Assembly: GCA_002373205.1 (NCBI GenBank)
Contig: DFJV01000109.1
Span: forward strand, 1-12,416
Length of the DNA: 12,416 nucleotides
Origin: Treponema sp. UBA3662
GTDB taxonomy: Bacteria; Spirochaetota; Spirochaetia; Treponematales; Treponemataceae
Reading direction: 5' to 3'
This document shows, piece after piece, positions 1 to 5,982 of this stretch. The number at the start of each line of letters is the position of its first letter. Within the stretch, counting starts at the first letter, position 1. Position numbers and translations under genes: made by a program. The notes under the pieces are model-generated. The model ran no database searches. It was not told the origin of the DNA and saw only the letters and a list, made by a program, of their open reading frames with translations.

Positions 1-36
1 GGGTCTATATAGCGTACCGGGTTGTTGCCCGCGTAG
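1..36. repeat. Direct repeat, left copy (RHS core end)
   Basis: This segment matches 1083-1118 at 33 of 36 bases, including an identical first 20 bases. Both copies encode NNPVRYIDP on the minus strand. The two copies flank the AT-rich toxin-immunity cassette, so they offer homology for cassette loss or exchange. Confidence 0.9.
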
Positions 37-62
37 TGGTACAAACCGGCATTTGTAGGAAT
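1..62 (-). pseudogene. Partial RHS core end, start-less orphan fragment running off the left edge
   Basis: Reading the minus strand towards position 1 gives TNAGLYHYAGNNPVRYIDP, which is the closing motif of an RHS-repeat-associated core. The complete RHS fragment at 578-1540 has the matching end NGNLFAYAANNPVRYIDPDG. No start codon or upstream core is present: the frame is closed by the TAA at 111-113, which is the stop of the preceding gene, so this fragment lies in that gene's own reading frame just behind its stop. Such start-less core ends usually precede an orphan, silent C-terminal toxin module in polymorphic toxin loci. The variable part would lie to the left, outside the window. It could also simply be the left arm of a recombination scar. 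Confidence 0.75.
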
Positions 63-70
63 AAAATTCA

Positions 71-95
71 GCGTTTTCAGATGGGCTGAAAACGC
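71..95 (-). terminator. Hairpin behind the putative immunity gene, possible terminator
   Basis: GCGTTTTCAG (71-80) and CTGAAAACGC (86-95) form a perfect 10-bp stem with a 5-base loop. It lies 15 bases past the stop codon of the 111-575 gene. On the minus strand the stem is followed by a T-rich stretch (TGAATTTTATT), which is weaker than a classic U-tract. Termination of the toxin-immunity transcript is inferred. Confidence 0.5.
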
Positions 96-110
96 TAGAT
101 GTAGTGGATA

Positions 111-575
111 TTAGAAAACAGATGACAAAATATACTTTTTCGTAATTTTTTCATTCTTGTTCATAATATATAATTCTCCATTCATTATTTTGATATGATA
201 ATTTGAAAATTCAATTTCCTCATTATTTAGAATTGTATATTCAAATTCACCATAGATTGATATTAAAATTGTATCAAAAATATATTCGTCACGATTTTCC
301 AAATATGTAGTGCTGACACCGGTATTTATTATCAGTAACCGATTGTTTTCAAGAAATATAAACTCTTCTTGAATTTCCTGATCAAAATAATTCTGCCTAT
401 CTATATCTGCAAAGTCGGTTTCCGGTATCCAATGAGTTCTCTGTAAATCAGCTACATTATTTACCATATTTAATTTAGAAACTCGTGATTCTAAATAGAC
501 TTTATAATTATTCCCCTCTGAATAAATTATATTTGTAAAAAAAATTAAAAGAATGCAATAAACAAATTTCTTCAT
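111..575 (-). CDS. Small exported protein, putative immunity partner of the RHS C-terminal domain
   Basis: This 154-residue protein belongs to no family I recognise. Residues 1-19 form a Sec signal peptide: Lys2-Lys3, a hydrophobic core rich in Ile, Leu and Phe, and likely cleavage after IIYS. There is no lipobox cysteine, so a soluble periplasmic or secreted product is expected. The rest alternates hydrophobic and acidic residues, with Trp49 and many short strand-like segments, suggesting a small beta-rich fold. Its ATG lies 2 nt past the stop of the RHS gene, and a strong GGAGGGGG ribosome-binding site is embedded in that gene's last codons, so translation is coupled. A small gene coupled behind an RHS variable end is the usual place of an immunity gene. 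The role rests on this position alone. Composition is very AT-rich (21% GC at 181-300), unlike the chromosomal genes to the right. Confidence 0.7.
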   Translation of the reverse strand: MKKFVYCILLIFFTNIIYSEGNNYKVYLESRVSKLNMVNNVADLQRTHWIPETDFADIDRQNYFDQEIQEEFIFLENNRLLIINTGVSTTYLENRDEYIFDTILISIYGEFEYTILNNEEIEFSNYHIKIMNGELYIMNKNEKITKKYILSSVF

Positions 576-577
576 AA

Positions 578-1540
578 TTAAACCCCCTCCTTTTCCAACA
601 TGGCATCAATATAATCATTGGCCTTCTGTTCAGCTCGTATATTAATCTCAGTAGAAGAAAGACCTTGCTTATAAGCTGATTTCTGCTCTTCTTTAAATAT
701 AACACTAGCTTCATCAAGAATATTATTTACCTTATGAGCGTTATTAGAGCCATCGGAATTTTTTGATTTTCTCAATTCTTGAAGTCTATTATAACGAGCT
801 TTTTCATCACTAATATATTTATTATATGAATCCGAACCTTTTTCATATCCTAAACACTTTTGCGCAAATTGTTTGACATCATTGCCAATATAGTTATCTG
901 CCTGTTTAGAATCACAATCTACAGCTAATTCAAATGTGTTATTCGCAGGAATTATAATTTTATCACTTTGTAGATTATAATTTTTTAGTGCTAATAACTT
1001 CTTTTCATATTGATTACAATAAAAGTTAAGCGTTTCTTTGAATTTTTCATTTGCATAAAAACTTCCGAAGAAATTACCATCAGGGTCTATATAGCGTACC
1101 GGATTATTGGCCGCGTAGGCAAACAAATTACCATTGATGTGATTAAAAATTCCTCCCATTCCTGGTAAATTCGCCATATCCTTGGCATTTGCCTTGCCTG
1201 CGGCAGGGATATAGTCACCCAGAGCCGGGTCTGTGGAAATCCAGCGTGAATATTTTGGGTCTAAATACCTTGCCCCGTAGTAGTACAGGCCGGTCTCGCT
1301 GTCAAGCTCCTTTGCCGTGAAGCGGTAGGGCACGTCGTAGAGCGCGGTTATGTTAGTGCGCATGTCTATCCATGTCTCGCCATAGGGCGTATACTCTATG
1401 CGCTGGTAGACTTCGCCGTCCTGGTTTGTTACAAGTTGTGCAGAGCCAAGGTGGTCACTGTGGTAGAAGTACTGGCTGTGGAATTCCTCGCTGCCAGTCA
1501 GGCACTTTTCAGATGAATAACTTTTTAGATAAACTCTCAT
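578..1540 (-). CDS. Truncated RHS-repeat protein with variable C-terminal (putative toxin) domain
   Basis: The protein has 320 residues. Residues 20-155 are the end of an RHS-repeat-associated core: YHSDHLGSAQLV, YTPYGE, YRFTAKELDSETGLYYYGARYLDP, ISTDP, LPGMGG and the closing NNPVRYIDPDG (146-155, reading YIDPDG at 150-155). Residues 156-320 are a different, AT-rich domain without a family I can name. It is Lys/Glu-rich, probably mostly helical towards the end, with Cys175, Cys209 and Cys229. Full RHS proteins are many hundreds to thousands of residues long with a shell of YD repeats. Here that shell and any export signal are missing: an in-frame TAA at 1571-1573 closes the frame and only about 19 non-core residues precede the core. 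It is therefore a displaced C-terminal cassette, or the 3' end of a broken gene. A TTGACA promoter-like site lies upstream, so expression is possible. No clear ribosome-binding site precedes the ATG. Toxicity is inferred from architecture. Confidence 0.8.
   Translation of the reverse strand: MRVYLKSYSSEKCLTGSEEFHSQYFYHSDHLGSAQLVTNQDGEVYQRIEYTPYGETWIDMRTNITALYDVPYRFTAKELDSETGLYYYGARYLDPKYSRWISTDPALGDYIPAAGKANAKDMANLPGMGGIFNHINGNLFAYAANNPVRYIDPDGNFFGSFYANEKFKETLNFYCNQYEKKLLALKNYNLQSDKIIIPANNTFELAVDCDSKQADNYIGNDVKQFAQKCLGYEKGSDSYNKYISDEKARYNRLQELRKSKNSDGSNNAHKVNNILDEASVIFKEEQKSAYKQGLSSTEINIRAEQKANDYIDAMLEKEGV
1083..1118. repeat. Direct repeat, right copy (RHS core end)
   Basis: This is the partner of positions 1-36 (33/36 identical), inside the RHS coding region just before the variable domain. 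Base composition changes sharply at its left border: 23% GC at 961-1080 and 54% at 1201-1320, by hand count. Confidence 0.9.
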
Positions 1541-1824
1541 ATAAAAATCACTTTTAAAATTTAAATTAACTTACCAGATTTTAAAATAGATGTCAACATA
1601 ATTTCAATAATATGCAATCGCTTTGATACGGAAGCAGCCCGTGTGTCAGTAACAGCGTTTTCGTCCTTGCTTTTAGAGAAAGCTACGCCACTGTTTAAAG
1701 GTCCGCCACAGACAGGTTGCGTAACAAAGCAGAACAACAGACTATACAGAGGTAGCGTCCCAAAGACTACAGAAAAAAAATCCAGCCTGCATATTAATGC
1801 ATATTTACCCACTCCCCCCAGCTG
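1541..1824. other. Intergenic stretch between the divergent RHS fragment and helicase gene
   Basis: About 280 bases without a convincing gene. A minus-strand frame stays open from within the helicase gene down to 1561, and a plus-strand frame opens with GTG at 1643 and ends at 1855. Neither has a ribosome-binding site, a recognisable domain, or a start outside a shadow. Apart from the promoter-like site at 1568-1596 I see no strong structure. Its position beside a truncated RHS gene makes it a candidate for recombination debris. Confidence 0.4.
1568..1596 (-). promoter_or_regulatory. Possible sigma-70 promoter for the RHS fragment
   Basis: On the minus strand a consensus TTGACA (1596-1591) is followed after 17 bases by TAAGTT (1573-1568), a weak -10 that keeps the first T, the second-position A and the last T. 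Transcription would start about 20 bases before the ATG at 1540. The -10 is poor, so this is tentative. Confidence 0.35.
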
Positions 1825-1853
1825 TTGCCAGATTTGCCATTTATCGTTACAAT
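1825..1853 (+). promoter_or_regulatory. Sigma-70 promoter of the helicase gene, leaderless layout
   Basis: TTGCCA (1825-1830), a 17-base spacer and TACAAT (1848-1853) form a near-consensus promoter. Only 8 bases separate the -10 box from the ATG at 1862, so transcription should begin at or within a base or two of the start codon. No Shine-Dalgarno sequence is present, and an in-frame TAA at 1853-1855 excludes an upstream start. Confidence 0.65.
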
Positions 1854-1861
1854 AATGCCCT

Positions 1862-3892
1862 ATGTCACTGGAAGAAGACTTAAAATCAGAGCTCAACCCC
1901 GAGCAGTACCGCGCAGTAACAACGCTGGAGGGGGCAATTCTCATCATAGCCGGAGCTGGAAGCGGAAAGACGCGCGTAATCACATGCCGCATTGCAAACA
2001 TGCTGGAACACGGCATTCCCCAGAGCCAGATTCTAGCCCTAACCTTTACCAACAAGGCTGCAAAAGAAATGTCTGACCGAATAAAAGGCCTTACAAACAA
2101 AAAGCTTCAGAACCTTACCATAAGCACATTCCACGCATTCGGTGTGCGGGTTCTGCGCCAGGATATCCAAGCGTTGGGTTACAGGGAAAATTTTTCCATT
2201 TACGACGAAACGGACCGCTACGCACTAATAAAGGAAACAGGCCGCGAGCTTCATTTTACAGGCGATGCAATGGACGTTTACAAGATAGGCGCCATCTTTA
2301 GCGACATAAAAACCGGACGCAAAAACTGGAACGCAGAAAATTCCATGTACCGGGAACTTTACGAAAGCTACCAGGAAGGCCTTAAAGTCTACAATTCGGT
2401 TGACTTTGACGACCTTATCACCCTGCCAATAAAACTCTGGCGTGAACACCCGGACATTCTGGAAGCCTACCGCAACCGCTACAAGTACATCATGGTGGAC
2501 GAATTCCAGGACACAAGCCACCAGCAGTACGAGATGATGCACATACTGGCAGACAAGAACGTGGCAGTTGTTGGCGATGACGACCAGTCAATCTACAGCT
2601 GGCGCGGAGCAGACTACCAGAACATCCTCAACTTTGAAAAAGACTTCCCGGAAGTTCAGGAAATAAGGCTTGAACAGAACTACCGCTCAACAGGAACAAT
2701 TCTTGCCGCCGCAAACGGAGTAATAAAGCACAACACCAACCGCAAGGACAAGGAGCTTTGGAGCGGCAACGGAGAAGGAAAGCCAATAGAAATCTACATG
2801 CCGGAAAACGAAGCTGCAGAAGCAGACTTCATAGCAGACGGAATACAGGGCATCTGCGTGGAAGAAAAGCGAAAGTATGACGACTTTGGCGTTCTGATGA
2901 GGGCAAACACCCAGAGCCGGGCAATAGAAGAAGCCTTCCTAGAAGCAAACATCCCCTACGTGATGAGCGGAGGAACATCCTTCTTTGAGCGAAAGGAAAT
3001 AAAAGACATAATAAGCTACCTGCGCGTAATCTCAAACCACGACGACGACATAAACCTCCTTCGCATAATAAACACTCCGCGAAGGGGAATCGGCCGAACT
3101 TCAATAGAGGCACTGAATACCGTTGCAGCAAGACTTGGAGTCTCCCTTTGGGAAGCAATACAGGCAGTCTTGGAATGCGGGGAAGACGAATGCCCGGTAA
3201 GCGACAGCGCATTGGAAAGCCTAAAATCCTTCTGCCAATTAATAGAAAACAACAAGACAATGCTAAGCGGAAAAGGACTCAGCAAAAAAGTAAAGCAGAT
3301 GGTTACGGACATAAACTACTTTGACTTCTTAATTGCAGAAAACCCCAAGAGCGAAAAGGCTGCCCGATTCAAGTACATGAACATAGAAAGCCTTATCAAG
3401 AGCATGGAACAGTGGGAAAACAACCCCCAGCACGACGACACAAGCCTTTATGCCTACCTTAACCGCATTACCCTTCTTAGCCGCGACGACCTTGACGACG
3501 GAGAAGCGGACAAGGGCAAGGTAAACCTTATGACGGTCCATGCCAGCAAGGGGCTTGAATTCCCGGTAGTATTCATTGCGGGTGCGGAGGAAGGCCTCAT
3601 GCCACATGCGCGTGCAGTTGAAGAAGGCGGAGACAATGCAATAGAAGAAGAACGCCGTCTTTTTTACGTTGCAGTAACGAGGGCGCGGGACAGGCTCTTT
3701 ATTTCCTCATGCAGGAAGAGGCGCAAAATGAATGCTTCTGTCGACTGCGAGCCCAGCCGCTTCCTTGATGAAATACCTCAAAATCTGGTAAAATACCATG
3801 AGCCTTCAAAGGAAGTTGATGCAGACGCGGCACACGAGATGCTCCAAAACATGCTAAGGAACATGGCCAAGCCCCACGTGCCAAAGCTGTAG
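1862..3892 (+). CDS. rep: Rep-type UvrD/PcrA-family ATP-dependent 3'-5' DNA helicase
   Basis: This superfamily 1A helicase of 676 residues would unwind DNA 3'-5' in replication restart or repair. All motifs are intact: Q-motif Gln15, Walker A GAGSGKT (31-37), motif Ia TFTNKAA (61-67), Walker B VDEFQDT (212-218), motif III GDDDQSIYSWRGA (238-250), motif IV LEQNYRST (270-277), motif V TVHASKGLEF (558-567) and motif VI EERRLFYVAVTRAR (596-609). Internal segments VDFDDLI, SGGTSFF, EIKDIISYLRV and EPSRFL, together with a length close to E. coli Rep (673) and no long C-terminal extension, favour Rep over PcrA or UvrD. Annotation as pcrA or uvrD would also be reasonable. The start is fixed by the Q-motif distance and by an in-frame stop directly upstream. 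It is transcribed alone, divergently from the RHS module. Confidence 0.95.
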   Translation: MSLEEDLKSELNPEQYRAVTTLEGAILIIAGAGSGKTRVITCRIANMLEHGIPQSQILALTFTNKAAKEMSDRIKGLTNKKLQNLTISTFHAFGVRVLRQDIQALGYRENFSIYDETDRYALIKETGRELHFTGDAMDVYKIGAIFSDIKTGRKNWNAENSMYRELYESYQEGLKVYNSVDFDDLITLPIKLWREHPDILEAYRNRYKYIMVDEFQDTSHQQYEMMHILADKNVAVVGDDDQSIYSWRGADYQNILNFEKDFPEVQEIRLEQNYRSTGTILAAANGVIKHNTNRKDKELWSGNGEGKPIEIYMPENEAAEADFIADGIQGICVEEKRKYDDFGVLMRANTQSRAIEEAFLEANIPYVMSGGTSFFERKEIKDIISYLRVISNHDDDINLLRIINTPRRGIGRTSIEALNTVAARLGVSLWEAIQAVLECGEDECPVSDSALESLKSFCQLIENNKTMLSGKGLSKKVKQMVTDINYFDFLIAENPKSEKAARFKYMNIESLIKSMEQWENNPQHDDTSLYAYLNRITLLSRDDLDDGEADKGKVNLMTVHASKGLEFPVVFIAGAEEGLMPHARAVEEGGDNAIEEERRLFYVAVTRARDRLFISSCRKRRKMNASVDCEPSRFLDEIPQNLVKYHEPSKEVDADAAHEMLQNMLRNMAKPHVPKL

Positions 3893-3894
3893 GA

Positions 3895-4040
3895 TTTTTT
3901 TGCGGCGCTTTTGTTTGCTAAGGGCTTTCCGTAGACAACAAATTTGCTTCAGTGCAGGGAGTTTTCGTAGAAAACTCCAAGGGCAAGCTTGCTTGCCCCA
4001 ATCCCTGCCGTGCCTTTGTTGTTTGCAAAAAATTTTTTAT
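3895..4040. other. Folded intergenic element with nested stems, probable helicase terminator or dispersed structured repeat
   Basis: Several perfect inverted repeats are nested here. ACAACAAA (3935-3942) pairs with TTTGTTGT (4015-4022). GCAGGGA (3954-3960) pairs with TCCCTGC (4002-4008). Inside lie two hairpins: GGAGTTTTC/GAAAACTCC (3958-3966/3970-3978, loop GTA) and GGGCAAGC/GCTTGCCC (3981-3988/3991-3998). The outer T-run and GC at 3896-3903 can pair with GCAAAAAA at 4025-4032. A T6 run at 4033-4038 follows on the plus strand. The layout is a closed multibranch fold. It may end the helicase transcript, but it is more elaborate than an ordinary terminator. Confidence 0.6.
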
Positions 4041-4115
4041 GCTGCAAAAAAATTAAAATGCTTGGCGCTTTCAAGAACCTGTGCAGTTTTTTGGAAAGCA
4101 CAAAAGGATATGAAT

Positions 4116-4682
4116 ATGAAGAAAACGACTTTTAAATCTTGCCTTGTACTTTGTGCCTTGGTATTGGCATCTGGCTTTGCATTTTCAAAAGATGCATACA
4201 TCATTCCGTTCTTTGAATTTACTGGTGGCGGAATAAAGATAGAGGCAGAGGACATGCTCCTTGAATCCGGCGGAAAGGTCTTGCCCCAAAAAGAAAAGCT
4301 TGAAGAAGTAACGGCTGGACGCTTATTCGACATGGATGCCAGCGCACACGCAAGCCTTCTGGTCTCACCGTATGCCCCTGTCTGCACTGCAAGAGCCATA
4401 GTAACGCTTGATGCCGGAACATACGAAATAATGGTATGCGAAAAAGCCTTCAACAATAAATTTGCTACAATAAAGATGGCCCTTGAAGGAATACAGCACA
4501 ACTTTTACCCAAGCAACCCACCGTTGGGATATTACGAGCTTACCACCCGCAGCCCCTGCACCATCACGCTGGAAGAAAAGCAGACAGTAAGCATGGAACT
4601 TTATTTTCCTACCGTAAAAAATGCAAAGGGCTATAAGCCTTTAAGCCTGGACTACATTCAGATTGTAAAAATGAACAAATAA
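4116..4682 (+). CDS. Small secreted beta-rich protein, CBM6/35-like jelly-roll candidate
   Basis: The protein has 188 residues with a clear Sec signal peptide: Lys2-Lys3, a hydrophobic core at 9-22, and likely cleavage after AFS at 24. I chose ATG 4116 because AAAAGGA ends 7 nt before it. The ATG at 4110 is too close to that site, and the open frame further upstream covers the folded intergenic element and lacks protein-like composition. The mature part starts with an IEAED motif (42-46), has DAGTYEIMV in the middle and ends in LDYIQIV (178-184). These are the typical first and last strand signatures of CBM6/CBM35-type carbohydrate-binding jelly rolls. No catalytic domain is attached, so a free-standing sugar-binding or structural exported protein is the best guess. 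Similarity to a named family is inferred from motif pattern only. The stop codon directly abuts the stop codon of the convergent gene. Confidence 0.8.
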   Translation: MKKTTFKSCLVLCALVLASGFAFSKDAYIIPFFEFTGGGIKIEAEDMLLESGGKVLPQKEKLEEVTAGRLFDMDASAHASLLVSPYAPVCTARAIVTLDAGTYEIMVCEKAFNNKFATIKMALEGIQHNFYPSNPPLGYYELTTRSPCTITLEEKQTVSMELYFPTVKNAKGYKPLSLDYIQIVKMNK

Positions 4683-5891
4683 TTATTTACCCAAGTCCAG
4701 CATGCGGCGGTTGTAGTCTTTTGGCGGGTCTTCAATAATGCTCCAGTCAAAGTCAAGTACGCCGTGGGGCGGGAAGAGGGGCTTTCTAGGCGGCTTCTTT
4801 CTGCTGTTGGCGGCCTGGACAATCTCTTCCAAGGTACGGGTTCCGTCCGTAAGGGTAAGGTATGGCTCTCCAAATACAAGTATCGTAGAAGTGCGCACCC
4901 TGTATGTTATGGGTTTGTCCTCTTCCGTAACGGCATGCTTTTCCACTAGCACGCTGTTCATGGAGTAAGGCTCAGGAAGCTTGTCTCTTTTCTGCACGTT
5001 GCGTATCTGTGTCCTTCTTCCTAGTGTGCATGTGTAGACAAGGCCACCAACAAGCAAATGCTTTGGAACGTAATATGAGTTTCCCCCGTCGTCAAGCCTT
5101 GCCCTTGCGTTGGCATCGTACTCCATGTCTGTCTCCCAGTAGCGTACCGGGTAGACGGCAGAATCAGTAACGAGGTAGGACAAAAGTTCTTCGCTGGAAA
5201 CAGGCGGGCTTACCAATATGCCGTTTGCATTTCCTGCATCCAGCCAATAACCTGCCTCTTTGCTTGCAACGTCGTTTACGCTTCCGTCCAAGACAGTTGA
5301 AACATCCACAGAATCGCTGTTTTCTGCCTTAACGCGGAATTTTAGGTAGAGCTTGTTTCCAATAACGGCAATAGGCACGTGGTAGGTGTTTTTTCCGCCA
5401 AGCTTATGGCTTGAATAGGTAATCTGCATGTCCCAGGCACCGCTGCACTCACCGTCTGCTGTAAGAATGTCTCCGTCGTCCTGGGTAACGTTTATTTTGT
5501 ATTCAGGAGTAAAAAGCTCATCGGTAAGGGGCGTAAAATGCAAAAGGATGCGCTCCGGGTTTGCAGGAGTCGTGTTGTTCCTGTCGCGCTTGTTCTTTGC
5601 AGAGTATTCTGGGCTTTCTGCGGCGCGGTCGTCGTACCACTGGTAGAAGGTCTTTAGCACAATGTTGGGAATTGCACGGTTGTCCGAAGCAATGTAGTCT
5701 GTGTCAAAGACAACGTAGCGGTTGGAATTCTCCCAGATTCCTTCAAGCAAAAGAGGAACGCTGTCGTCTGCAACAACTTCTACGGCTGTAGCAGCATTAG
5801 TGGCAGGGGCAGCACTTTCCTGTGCGGTCAAAATAGTCCCCTGCAAGAGGCAGAGGCCTGCAAATATGAGTAAAATGCCTTTTAAGGGCAT
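4683..5891 (-). CDS. Exported protein of unknown function
   Basis: The product has 402 residues and no family I recognise. The chosen ATG (5891) gives an N-terminal signal peptide: Lys4, a hydrophobic core at 6-22, likely cleavage near residues 23-24 (TAQ), then an Ala/Thr-rich linker. Cys14 is not in a lipobox, so a soluble or surface-associated product is expected. The frame continues upstream into the thiI 3' end, but that extension would bury the signal sequence, so I reject it. The mature part opens with LLLEGIWENSNRYVVFD and is rich in aromatic residues and short strands. The last third is basic and Pro-rich (KKPPRKPLFPPHG). It lies 91 nt behind thiI on the same strand and may be co-transcribed. 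Its stop codon touches that of the convergent gene. Confidence 0.8.
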   Translation of the reverse strand: MPLKGILLIFAGLCLLQGTILTAQESAAPATNAATAVEVVADDSVPLLLEGIWENSNRYVVFDTDYIASDNRAIPNIVLKTFYQWYDDRAAESPEYSAKNKRDRNNTTPANPERILLHFTPLTDELFTPEYKINVTQDDGDILTADGECSGAWDMQITYSSHKLGGKNTYHVPIAVIGNKLYLKFRVKAENSDSVDVSTVLDGSVNDVASKEAGYWLDAGNANGILVSPPVSSEELLSYLVTDSAVYPVRYWETDMEYDANARARLDDGGNSYYVPKHLLVGGLVYTCTLGRRTQIRNVQKRDKLPEPYSMNSVLVEKHAVTEEDKPITYRVRTSTILVFGEPYLTLTDGTRTLEEIVQAANSRKKPPRKPLFPPHGVLDFDWSIIEDPPKDYNRRMLDLGK

Positions 5892-5982
5892 AAATTTCTT
5901 ATAAAATTCAGGACGGTTTTTCACTTTTTGAGTATCGGCATAAAAAGAGCCTTTTATTAGGGAAAGACCACGGTAAGCAAAT

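Noticed and set aside
508..717. Minus-strand 69-residue frame across the toxin-partner junction
   Set aside because: It is a shifted frame of the two genes with no start signal of its own.
1..1540. CRISPR array or insertion sequence explaining the repeat at 1-36 and 1083-1118
   Set aside because: Only two copies about 1.08 kb apart, both coding for the RHS core end; no transposase or terminal inverted repeats are visible.
1643..1855. 70-residue plus-strand frame starting with GTG
   Set aside because: No ribosome-binding site and no recognisable domain; it overlaps the helicase promoter.
1561..2100. 179-residue minus-strand frame overlapping the helicase start
   Set aside because: About half of it is antisense to conserved helicase motifs and the rest shows no recognisable domain.
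3900..4115. N-terminal extension of the secreted-protein frame starting at 3900
   Set aside because: It spans the folded intergenic element, has an unusual Cys/Arg/Gln-rich composition and would bury the signal peptide. AAAAGGA 7 nt before ATG 4116 points to the later start.
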